The notes beneath the pieces were generated by a model. It searched no databases. It saw nothing but the letters and a program-made list of their open reading frames with translations, and was not told the origin of the DNA. From Phycisphaerae bacterium (GTDB lineage Bacteria > Planctomycetota > Phycisphaerae > UBA1845), in the NCBI GenBank assembly GCA_029260215.1, contig JAJDDQ010000064.1, positions 35,053-99,052 of the forward strand: a stretch of 64,000 nt of DNA. Reading direction: 5' to 3'. A program made the position numbers and the translations under genes. This document shows positions 35,448 to 42,969 of this stretch, in pieces. How positions within the stretch are numbered: the first letter of the stretch is position 1; the number at the start of each line of letters is the position of its first letter.

Positions 35448-36353
35448 CTAACACAACTTGGCGAATTGCAGCACACGCTCGTGCGGATCGTTCGGAGCGC
35501 TGTGCGTGCCGACGTGCTCAAACGCACGCTCCGCACAGAATACACCCACGACCGCCTCGCCTTGCCCCGCACCGATTTCGACCAGAACACAACCGTCCTC
35601 AGCCAACATACCGGGAGCACCGGCAGTGATCGCCCGGTAGAAATCAAGCCCGTCCTCGCCGGGTGTCAGGGCGTCTTTCGGTTCGAAATCGCGCACGTTG
35701 GCATCCAGCGTAGCCCATTCCGCTTCCGGAATGTAGGGCGGATTAGACACGATGAGGTCAAAACCCCCGTCGGGCAGGCAGTCAGCCGGCAACGCGAGCA
35801 TGTCGGCTTCGACGAATCGAACACGGTCAGCCATTCCGTGTTTTTCCGCGTTGGCGCGGGCGATTTCCAGGGCGGCCGACGAGCGATCCGTCGCGACACA
35901 CGAGGACTTCGGCAAGTGCTTGAGCACGGTGATGGCGACGCAGCCACTTCCCGTGCCGAGATCGAGAAAGCATATTTCGGCTTCACGCCCGCGTCCGAAT
36001 GCAATCGCCTGCTCAGCCAGCGTCTCCGTCTCCGGCCGGGGGATGAGTACGCCGGGCGCGACGTCGAAATCGAGCGAGTAGAACTCCTTGTGCCCGACGA
36101 GGTAGGCGATCGGTGCGTGCTTGGCGGCTTTGCGGACGGAATCCCGGAACACCGCGAGTTCTTTTTCCGCTGGCGACTCGTCGAATCGTGTGTAGAGGCG
36201 AATGCGTTCGCAGGCCATCGCGTGGGCGAGCAGGATTTCCGCAGCCAGGCGAGGTTCGTCCACGTTGCAGCGCGTGAAGTGCTCGTGTGTCCAGGTCAGC
36301 AGCCGGCCAACCGTCCAATTTTCCGGACTCGCCGGCGTCGATTCGTCACCCAT
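35448..36353 (-). CDS. prmC: Peptide chain release factor N5-glutamine methyltransferase
   Basis: PrmC methylates the glutamine of the GGQ motif in release factors RF1 and RF2, using S-adenosylmethionine. An N-terminal helical domain (about 1-90) precedes a Rossmann methyltransferase domain with motif I DLGTGSGCVAITVLKHL (131-147), VAPGVLIPRPETETL, and the catalytic NPPY box (SNPPYIPEAEW, about 203-213). The length of 301 residues is somewhat above E. coli PrmC. prfA, its frequent neighbour, is not present; murA lies downstream on the same strand, about 120 bases away. Confidence 0.95.
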   Translation of the reverse strand: MGDESTPASPENWTVGRLLTWTHEHFTRCNVDEPRLAAEILLAHAMACERIRLYTRFDESPAEKELAVFRDSVRKAAKHAPIAYLVGHKEFYSLDFDVAPGVLIPRPETETLAEQAIAFGRGREAEICFLDLGTGSGCVAITVLKHLPKSSCVATDRSSAALEIARANAEKHGMADRVRFVEADMLALPADCLPDGGFDLIVSNPPYIPEAEWATLDANVRDFEPKDALTPGEDGLDFYRAITAGAPGMLAEDGCVLVEIGAGQGEAVVGVFCAERAFEHVGTHSAPNDPHERVLQFAKLC

Positions 36354-36519
36354 ACCCGCGAGTTATATCCAAGGTGGACCGATTTGCGAAGAACCCGGTG
36401 CCCGGATGCGCGTTGGTTGGGGTGTGATTGAAATTGCGTCGGCTCCCGCTTAGACTACCTCGACTCAACGAAGGCCGTTCAGCCGACCGCGTTCGGTGGT
36501 GCGATGGCCTTGGTATTAT

Positions 36520-36593
36520 GGTGGGCGTAGCTCAGTTGGTGGAGCACCAGGTTGTGGTCCTGGGGGTCGCGGGTTCAAGTCCCGTCGTCCACC
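36520..36593 (+). tRNA. tRNA-His (anticodon GTG)
   Basis: Acceptor GTGGGCG pairs with CGTCCAC. Position 36520 supplies the extra G(-1), opposite C at 36593, the identity feature of tRNA-His. The D stem is GCTC/GAGC, the anticodon stem CCAGG/CCTGG with loop TTGTGGT (anticodon GTG), and the T stem GCGGG/CCCGT with loop TTCAAGT. CCA is not encoded. The RloAB defence-like cassette begins about 200 bases downstream on the other strand. Confidence 0.95.
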
Positions 36594-36798
36594 CTTGCTC
36601 TGATTTGTAATTTTCTTGGCTGGACCAACCGGCGTCCGAGTCCCGGTTGCGCAGCCGGTTTGCGCACCAATACCCGCCCGCCGGTCGCATTCCACAGCCA
36701 ACCGGACTCGTAAGTGAGGCTTGCCGACGCGATCAGGATTCGGATGAGTCGGTGGTCGAGAATTCGGGGAGTGGCAGGGGCGAACGAGTCGCTCACGA

Positions 36799-37485
36799 TT
36801 ACGTCGCGGGCTTGACCTCTTGCGCTTTGCCTTCCTCCACGAGCGAGTTGATCGATTCGACGAGTTGGTAGATTTCGGTCCAGGATTGGCCTTGATTGCG
36901 CTGTTTCTTCGCCCATTCGACAGCTCGATCCCGATGCCGCGCAATTCTCTCGTACGCCGCTTGTGCCTTATGGCGCGGGAAATCCTCTTGAAATTCGCGC
37001 TTCCAAACTTCATGGAGTCGCTTAAGCACCGCATCGCAGTTTGCGAACAATGTCCCGGTGTCCTCCAAGTGAAGCAACGTCCACACCTCGTAACACGGGT
37101 TTGAGAGCGCGACTTTCACCTCACCCTTTTTGCCACGTTTCTTTTCGCTCTCTCCGTGCGATACATTCGTTTCGCAATCAATGATCGCCCAGACTTCATC
37201 GCGGTCAGTCTCGTCGTGCTGATCGCTTTTCTCTTTGGATGAGAGATTTGCACGTTTTCCTAGAGCTAGGTCGAGCGCTTCGTTCCCTGCTCCCTTCACG
37301 TTTATCTTGACGTATCGACTGACCTTCTTCTTCAAGAGTTCGAAATACTTCGGTGCCGTCTCTGCATCGTCGAAATAGACCCACACGACCGGAAGCGTCG
37401 CTTTGAAACCGTAAGCTCTCTGCCGGGCACGTCCTCGCGTTGACGCCTTCCTGTCCCGTCGCTTGTTTTCGCGTTTGTGGTTCAA
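36799..37485 (-). CDS. rloB: RloB-family protein (AbiLii-like)
   Basis: RloB proteins are the partner of RloA ATPases in restriction-linked loci and in AbiL-type abortive-infection systems, and are suspected TOPRIM-like nucleases. The 228-residue protein shows the family layout: a basic N-terminus, VYFDDAETAPKYFELL (where relatives have CEGxxTExxYF), DEVWAIIDCETN (where relatives have DxD), and SNPCYEVWTLLHLED, the best-conserved RloB box. Several expected acidic or glycine residues are altered (EG to DA, DxD to DCE), so activity is uncertain. Its ATG overlaps the rloA stop (ATGA), so translation is coupled. Confidence 0.85.
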   Translation of the reverse strand: MNHKRENKRRDRKASTRGRARQRAYGFKATLPVVWVYFDDAETAPKYFELLKKKVSRYVKINVKGAGNEALDLALGKRANLSSKEKSDQHDETDRDEVWAIIDCETNVSHGESEKKRGKKGEVKVALSNPCYEVWTLLHLEDTGTLFANCDAVLKRLHEVWKREFQEDFPRHKAQAAYERIARHRDRAVEWAKKQRNQGQSWTEIYQLVESINSLVEEGKAQEVKPAT

Positions 37486-38750
37486 TCATCAATACCAAGG
37501 GGGCCGAGCGAAGGTAGCGCACCGTAACGTCCTTGCAAATATCGCCGCCGAAGGTTCAGGTTGTTACGCTCTTTGAAATCCGCGACGGAATACAACCGCG
37601 CCGCGCCGTCCGCGTCCTTCTCCGTCAAGTAAATTTGATCGCGACGCAGAACGGCGTCCCTCGCTTCACCATCGATGAGCGCATTTTCATGCGTGGCGAA
37701 AATGAGCTGCCCGCGAACACGATCCATCGGGCATTCGTTCAATTCGCGGAGCAGCGTTTCGAGCAACTGCGGATGCAGCGACGCGCCCAGTTCGTCCACG
37801 AAGTATGCGCGTACTGTGTCGCCATGCGTTAAGTCGTGAATGATCGGTGCCAACTCGATGAACCTGCGCGTGCCAACGGATTCAGACCAGTAGTCGATTT
37901 TCCTGGTCCCGGCTGGGCCGTGATGAAAGAGTGACAACTTGTATCCCTCAGCCCGACGGCGTCCCGTTAACACATCGGCAAGATCGGAAGCGTTCGGCTT
38001 GGCAACGGCCTCCACGTCATAGTGCGACACACCGAAATCAGCATTGGCGATCCACGAAGACAGCCATGCACCAAAGCCGTCAGGATCCTTGTGCGCCCAT
38101 TCGGCAGGCGCGTTTTCTGTACGGTAACGGACGAGTGGAGACGTGATGTTGAGCAAGAGGTTTTGCAATCCGACGGCCAGTTTTTTCGCCAGTGACGGCG
38201 CCAGGCTATCTGCCAGAGCAAGAAGAAGAGCGTTGGGTCGGAACTTTTGTTTTAGAATTTTGAATTGCCGTTGGCTGGTCCACGTTCCCGTTACCGATTG
38301 ACCATGACGTTCAAAGAGTACAGATTCTCCCTTGCCTGAGACCTGAACAAGACTTTCACTGATGAATTGAGTAGCGTCGAACTCGACTTTGTATTCATAT
38401 TCGCGCCGATCCACGACGGCTCGAAGGCCAAGCATGACGGGCGATTTCGGTCCGTTGTCATCGAGCAAGAATGGGTTGTAAGAATCGATCGGGGCGTCCG
38501 AGCTTGAGAACATAGTGAACCACATTAGTCTCGCCAGTTCCGCAGCGGCCAGCAAAACCGTCGATTTGCCCGAAGCGTTGGGGCCGTAGATGCCGACGGT
38601 GCGGAGAAGTCGTAGCGGCTTTTCCTCGCCTTCGACCTCGACCTCGACGATTCCCTTGTCGCTGTCGGGATCGATGTCGGTAGCCAGCATGGACAGCCGA
38701 AACTCATCACGAAAGCACCTGAAATTGCGTCCGAAAAACTCGATCAGCAT
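37482..38750 (-). CDS. rloA: RloA-like AAA family ATPase (AbiLi-like)
   Basis: This 422-residue ATPase belongs to the AAA_21/OLD-like group. It begins with MLIEFFGRNFRCFRDEFRLS, has Walker A GIYGPNASGKSTVL near 53-66, and near the end YFVDELGASLHPQLLETLL (Walker B) and QLIFATHENALIDGEARDAVLRRDQIYLTEKD, the ABC-type D-loop and H-loop region. It is the sensor or energy module expected to activate RloB. AGG of GCGAGG lies 8 bases before the ATG. Two 17-bp palindromes precede the gene. Defence function is inferred from family and gene pairing, not shown. Confidence 0.88.
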   Translation of the reverse strand: MLIEFFGRNFRCFRDEFRLSMLATDIDPDSDKGIVEVEVEGEEKPLRLLRTVGIYGPNASGKSTVLLAAAELARLMWFTMFSSSDAPIDSYNPFLLDDNGPKSPVMLGLRAVVDRREYEYKVEFDATQFISESLVQVSGKGESVLFERHGQSVTGTWTSQRQFKILKQKFRPNALLLALADSLAPSLAKKLAVGLQNLLLNITSPLVRYRTENAPAEWAHKDPDGFGAWLSSWIANADFGVSHYDVEAVAKPNASDLADVLTGRRRAEGYKLSLFHHGPAGTRKIDYWSESVGTRRFIELAPIIHDLTHGDTVRAYFVDELGASLHPQLLETLLRELNECPMDRVRGQLIFATHENALIDGEARDAVLRRDQIYLTEKDADGAARLYSVADFKERNNLNLRRRYLQGRYGALPSLGPLGIDD

Positions 38751-38767
38751 GGGTCAAACCTCGCATG

Positions 38768-38784
38768 GCGCAGAAAATCTGCGC
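38768..38784. promoter_or_regulatory. Palindrome 1 upstream of rloA
   Basis: GCGCAGAAAATCTGCGC (7-bp arms, 3-bp centre) ends 18 bases before the rloA start codon. It is the same sequence, inverted, as that at 38851-38867. Its place in the 5' leader fits an operator or an mRNA hairpin. No binding protein is encoded nearby unless RloA or RloB themselves bind. Confidence 0.75.
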
Positions 38785-38848
38785 ACCTGTGATAACATAC
38801 CATCAAATCGGCCATCCGGATGCAGGGAAACAAGTTGAAATCGACATT

Positions 38849-38869
38849 TTGCGCAGATTTTCTGCGCAA
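38849..38869. promoter_or_regulatory. Palindrome 2 upstream of rloA
   Basis: TTGCGCAGATTTTCTGCGCAA has 9-bp perfect arms and contains GCGCAGATTTTCTGCGC, the reverse complement of palindrome 1. The start-to-start distance is 83 bases, about eight helical turns, which would place both on the same DNA face. Confidence 0.75.
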
Positions 38870-38911
38870 GACACCCAATCGAACGACAACGATGGCAGCC
38901 AACCCAATCGA

Positions 38912-38943
38912 AAAGGCCCGCGGAGCCAACGCCACGGGCCTTT
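38912..38943 (-). terminator. Rho-independent terminator
   Basis: AAAGGCCCG at 38912-38920 pairs with CGGGCCTTT at 38935-38943, giving a GC-rich stem with a T run on the minus strand. It lies about 65 bases after the stop of the dockerin-like gene at 39008 and would end the 42455-39008 transcript before rloA. Confidence 0.75.
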
Positions 38944-39007
38944 GTTGTAATTAGGTTTTTGTCAGGGCCTTGGCGGATGACGAACTCAAACGGGAGCAGG
39001 TCAGGAG

Positions 39008-39466
39008 CTAAAGCGAAATCCAGATCGAAAAGTCGATCAGATCTATCGCCCCGTCGTTGTTCAAGTCGGTGCATCGGCATTGGCCTACGGGCGCGCTGCC
39101 GAAGCAAAGCTGGAAGATGCCGAAGTCGACCAAACTGACGATGTCGTCGCCGTCGAAATCACCGGGTTGCAAGGGGCAATCCGGGGCTTGCAGACAGACG
39201 ATTCCGCCGAAGGTGGCCGTTACATCGTTGTTCTGCGTTTGGCCCACCAGCGGCTGGCCGAACATTACGAACGAGCCGTTGTCGAGGCGAGCACCGGCGG
39301 CGTCGAAGGTGAAGCAATCGTGTCCGCCGGTACCACCAAACTCGGACGAGTAAGCCGTTGCGGATTGCCCGTTTTCATCGGAAATGTACGCCATTCCAAC
39401 GGTCGAGGCTCCGAGCAACACAGCCAGCCAGATGCGACGATGGGTTATTGATTTATGTCCGATCAT
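39008..39466 (-). CDS. Short secreted dockerin-like protein
   Basis: This 152-residue protein has a signal peptide or N-terminal membrane segment (IWLAVLLGASTVGMAYI), a short central region of unknown fold (FGGTGGHDCFTFDAAGARLDNGSFVMFG) and two calcium-loop motifs at the end, PGDFDGDDIVSLVDFGIFQLC and DLNNDGAIDLIDFSIWISL. It has no enzymatic motif. It lies 2 bases downstream of the M23-type gene and is probably in the same operon. Confidence 0.8.
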   Translation of the reverse strand: MIGHKSITHRRIWLAVLLGASTVGMAYISDENGQSATAYSSEFGGTGGHDCFTFDAAGARLDNGSFVMFGQPLVGQTQNNDVTATFGGIVCLQAPDCPLQPGDFDGDDIVSLVDFGIFQLCFGSAPVGQCRCTDLNNDGAIDLIDFSIWISL

Positions 39467-39468
39467 GA

Positions 39469-40623
39469 TTATTCACCAGTCCCGCCGGGGCTGTCGCAAG
39501 CTCCAATAGAGGCGGAAAAATAGGAGTCCATTTCGGCGTGGAAACCGGGTGACAGCGTGATGCGGTCACCGGCTCGTATGGAAACACCGCTGAATGCGGC
39601 GGCTACAAAGTCGCTGTTGGGGTTGCCCATCGTGTCGGTCACCTGGCGGTAGAAAACGGATCCTTCCGGGATCGTCCCCAGGAGTTGCGATGTGTCTGTC
39701 GGGCATTGATCGTCGCAGGGGCCTGCTGTGGCGGAGGTGCCCGGGCTTGGAAAGCCGACCTGGCAGAATACCACGATTCGATTCTGCCGATTGACGTCGT
39801 CCGACCCGTCGTTGTCGACGTCGTCCGTGATGCCGTCGCCGGTAAGGAACCCCGTGCCCGTAAACCAGTCCGCCACCGTGGCGGGTGGGTTTTCCGGATC
39901 GTCCAACGCGTTGTTCGGGGCCAGCTCGACGAAGTTGGGGACCGCTCCCTCGAAGTGAACGTGCGGGCCGGAAGCAAAACCGACATCACCCTCGATGCCG
40001 AGGGGGGTGCCCGCACTCACGAACTCGCCCACGAATCGGCCTGCGCCTGGATTGCCGTTGTTGTCCGTGCCCTGTCCGATGGTGTTGAACAACATGTGCG
40101 TGTACTTCGTCCATTCGCCGTTGGGGTGTTCCATCCAGACCAGATTGTTCGGCCCGCTCAGGCATGTTCCCGCACCGGGGCAGTTGCCGCCATTGCTCTC
40201 AAAGTTGCGCTCGCAGCAATTCGTGCTCGCGCTTGTGTTCCCCCCGCAGGCCATCATTTGGGCTTGCTGATTCTCCTGACTGGTCGTAGTGCCGTCGCCA
40301 TCGCAGTCGTTGTTCGATCCGCAGGCGTTTGGACACCATGTGTCGTTGTTCTCCACAAGGATGCGTATCCAGCCGGCGGCAGCAGCCACAATGACTGTCG
40401 GAGCTCCCGCGCCGGTCATGTCCACGCGGTTCAGTGTGGTGGGGTGGTTCAGGTAATTGTTCGAGAATGATACGGTCGTACCGTCCGCAAAGGGCAGACG
40501 GTAGACGCCCTTGGTCACGGGGATCGGCTGGGAATCCTGAGCCTGGGCTGTATCCGTCGCAAAATGGCACGACAGAGCAAGCGCGACGAGGCTTACGATC
40601 CGATTGGAATTGTACGCGCGCAT
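39469..40623 (-). CDS. Secreted M23-type peptidase with C-terminal sorting-like domain
   Basis: This 384-residue protein has a signal peptide ending near TAQAQDS. A LytM/M23 metallopeptidase core is suggested by YLNHPTTLNRVDMTG (first His and Asp) and FASGPHVHFEGAVPNF (HxH near residue 224), with EFVSAGTPLGIEGDVG before it. M23 enzymes cut glycyl or peptidoglycan bonds. A cysteine-rich insert (CGSNNDCDGDG, CCERNFE, CPGAGTC) lies between. The C-terminus VSIRAGDRITLSPGFHAEMDSYFSASI resembles the repeat seen at the end of many secreted Bacteroidota and planctomycete proteins. Its ATG overlaps the upstream stop as TAATG. Confidence 0.8.
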   Translation of the reverse strand: MRAYNSNRIVSLVALALSCHFATDTAQAQDSQPIPVTKGVYRLPFADGTTVSFSNNYLNHPTTLNRVDMTGAGAPTVIVAAAAGWIRILVENNDTWCPNACGSNNDCDGDGTTTSQENQQAQMMACGGNTSASTNCCERNFESNGGNCPGAGTCLSGPNNLVWMEHPNGEWTKYTHMLFNTIGQGTDNNGNPGAGRFVGEFVSAGTPLGIEGDVGFASGPHVHFEGAVPNFVELAPNNALDDPENPPATVADWFTGTGFLTGDGITDDVDNDGSDDVNRQNRIVVFCQVGFPSPGTSATAGPCDDQCPTDTSQLLGTIPEGSVFYRQVTDTMGNPNSDFVAAAFSGVSIRAGDRITLSPGFHAEMDSYFSASIGACDSPGGTGE

Positions 40624-42455
40624 TACTTCGCTCCCTGGTGGCCGGTGGCGGGCTGGTTCGACTGGTCGCGGAGTCGCGCGTTTTCCATCTCGAGCGAGTT
40701 GAGACGCTTGTCCATTTTGATCAGATGCAGCGTCAGCTCCTCGACCTTTTGAAGCAGCTTCGATTCCATCTCACCCACGCCGACGCCGTGCTCGGACACC
40801 TCCTTGGCTGATGGGATGTCGGGCAGGTGGCCATGCTTGGCGATGTGGGCTTCCACCTGCTCCAGGGAGCGCAGTTTGTAGTCCGGTTTGAACACAAAAT
40901 CCGACCAGCCGGTGTCCACGACGATCTCTTTGGCGCGCACCCTGCCGTTGACCGCCAAGCGGAAGTTGCCCGGGGTCTGCGTGCCGATACCAACGCTGTT
41001 TGTAGCCCGGTCGATCACGAGCACGTTGGTGTTGGTCCCGCTCAGTTTGGTGCCGATCAGGAGTTTATTGGTTGCGCCGTTCCACCAGAAATACGCTCCG
41101 CCGTCAAAGTTTCCGTTCGCGTTCTCGAGAAGCTCAAGACGGGCAGCATTGGCGGAGTTGGTTCCCGTGTCGTCCCGAATTTGCATAGACGGATCGTTGC
41201 CCTGAACAACGAGTTCGTGATTGGGTTGTGTCGTGCCGATCCCGACGTTCCCGCCCGAGGTGATGGTCATGCGATCCGAATTGTTCGTACCGAGGATTAG
41301 AGAGTCTCCGAATTCCTGCATGATCTCGAGGCTGTTGTCGCCGTCACGAAATCCAACCCGGGCGGCTACCGCGCCGCCATCCTGGCGCATGACCAGTCTC
41401 GCGTTTTGATCTTCACCGATGTTGTTTGTGTCGGCATCGAGGATCAGGTCGATTCCTCCGAGAGAAGCCAGGTGCAACAGGCTTTGCGGGTTTGTATGTC
41501 CGATGCCGACATTGCCGCCGCCGGCGGCGATCGTCACTTCTTCCGACGAAATCGCGTTCAGGCCAAGACGGCTGGTCGTCGAATCGATCCGTGCGCCAGT
41601 GCCTCCGAAGGACAGATTGGCGTTGTTGGCACCGTCATGCAGAATGAGGAAGCCCCCGGTCTCCGTAGCGATAAGTCTGCTTCTTAAAGCCCCGTTGGTA
41701 TCAAACATTGTCAACGAGCTGCCGGTACCAGCGCGGGCTGTCAGATTCACCGTTCTCAAATTGTTGGTTGCGTTGTAAAGCAGGAGCTGACCGTAAGAGC
41801 CACCCTTGAACGGAAGCGACCGAAGCCAAGCATCCCGCAGGCCGTCCGCACCGTTGACTTGGACCCATTTTTGGCTGCCGTCAATACTGACGCCGATTGG
41901 GTGGCTTGCTGTCGAAGGGTCGAAAAGTTCGATGGTGCTGAGAGGCCCGTCAATCGCGACGTTGGGCATCGCCACACCACCAAACACACGCAGCGAACCA
42001 GCCGTGGTCGTGTCCCCAAGATCGACGTTGTCGGTCAGTTCTTGATTCTCGACGCGGTCAACGCGGAAGGCGTACGGCACGACGCCGAACGGAATTCGCG
42101 GCGACAGTTCATCGCCGATCGGATCGTCGTCCACATCGTCCACGGTTATTCCGACCCAAACCGTCGTGCCGGTGAAGATGGCCGGGTCCAGCGGGCCGAC
42201 GCGCGCAGCCATCACGCCGTTGACGGTGACGACATTGACGTCAAGAACACTGCCGACGATCTCAATCGATTTCGGATCGTCGTAAAAGTAGAAGTCTATA
42301 CGATGCGAAATGTCGGCCACGGCATCACCGTTGGCGTCGGTGAGTCGCGCCTGGACGCTGATCTCGCGAGAGGTCGCGTCCAGAATCTGAGCATTGGAAA
42401 TCGCAGCGCACACCGCGATCGCCACAACGGGCAAGGCAAGGCATTTTACGAACAT
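40623..42455 (-). CDS. Secreted tail-fibre-like protein, S74-like C-terminus
   Basis: This 610-residue protein has a signal peptide (about 1-22). An N-terminal beta-rich region follows (SVQARLTDANGDAVADISHRIDFYFYDD), then repeated beta segments of the kind found in phage tail-fibre-like secreted proteins (GNVGIGHTNPQSLLHLASLGG, GNVGIGTTQPNHELVVQG, NSVGIGTQTPGNFRLAVNGRVRA). The C-terminus (WSDFVFKPDYKLRSLEQVEAHIAKHGHLPDIPSAKEV) resembles the chaperone-like tail found after such repeats, ending in a coiled coil. The (G/S)VGIGTxxP motif recurs three times. GGGAG lies 9 bases before the ATG. Its function is unknown; it may be a cell-surface adhesin. Confidence 0.8.
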   Translation of the reverse strand: MFVKCLALPVVAIAVCAAISNAQILDATSREISVQARLTDANGDAVADISHRIDFYFYDDPKSIEIVGSVLDVNVVTVNGVMAARVGPLDPAIFTGTTVWVGITVDDVDDDPIGDELSPRIPFGVVPYAFRVDRVENQELTDNVDLGDTTTAGSLRVFGGVAMPNVAIDGPLSTIELFDPSTASHPIGVSIDGSQKWVQVNGADGLRDAWLRSLPFKGGSYGQLLLYNATNNLRTVNLTARAGTGSSLTMFDTNGALRSRLIATETGGFLILHDGANNANLSFGGTGARIDSTTSRLGLNAISSEEVTIAAGGGNVGIGHTNPQSLLHLASLGGIDLILDADTNNIGEDQNARLVMRQDGGAVAARVGFRDGDNSLEIMQEFGDSLILGTNNSDRMTITSGGNVGIGTTQPNHELVVQGNDPSMQIRDDTGTNSANAARLELLENANGNFDGGAYFWWNGATNKLLIGTKLSGTNTNVLVIDRATNSVGIGTQTPGNFRLAVNGRVRAKEIVVDTGWSDFVFKPDYKLRSLEQVEAHIAKHGHLPDIPSAKEVSEHGVGVGEMESKLLQKVEELTLHLIKMDKRLNSLEMENARLRDQSNQPATGHQGAK

Positions 42456-42969
42456 TTGCTAGTCTCCCTATTTGTGTGGTTCTCCGCCGAAAACAGAACC
42501 GTGTATTCGTGAGTTACGTCGATCCGAAACTTGGCCAAGCGGTTGTCGTCGTGTTTACGCTCAACTGTTTTCCCAAGGGGAGGGGGCGAGAATGGAATGC
42601 AGGCGAACCGACACCTGCGCACTCGTACCGCGTCCAGGATGCACGCGATGAAATTCAACCACCGTGCGCACCGAAAGCCGACCAATGGTCGCGGTCGCTC
42701 CGTTCAGCGCCGCCGCCCGATCTGCCACCTTCGCGGTCAAGTTTCACCCGAAATTCTAAAGACAACCCCGTAGCCCTGTCGCCCATGCTAGGGGCTCCGC
42801 GTCCGAGAATCCAGTTTATTTTCACAAGGAATATGTCCGTTTTCCGAGCGATGCGCCGACAGAATCAGCCATACCGGCGTCAGGGCACGACGCAAAAAGC
42901 AAAAAGCCCGCGGTGTGGGTCCGCGGGCTTTTTGCGATTGTGTGGTTGTTGGGTTGTCGCCCGGTTGGT
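42456..42969. other. Intergenic region with sppA terminator
   Basis: A 514-base gap between the two minus-strand transcripts. It holds the terminator at 42899-42935 and presumably the promoter of the 42455 gene, which I could not fix. ORF 42476-43192 on the plus strand is Arg/Pro-rich, lacks a ribosome binding site and runs into antisense sppA; I reject it. Confidence 0.5.
42899..42935 (-). terminator. Strong bidirectional-type terminator after sppA
   Basis: GCAAAAAGCCCGCGG pairs perfectly with CCGCGGGCTTTTTGC (15 bp) around a TGTGGGT loop. T runs flank it on both strands. It lies 35 bases after the sppA stop. Confidence 0.9.

Noticed and set aside
36514-36519. TATTAT as a -10 box of the tRNA-His gene
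   Set aside because: It ends at the base next to the mature 5' end, so transcription would begin inside the tRNA.
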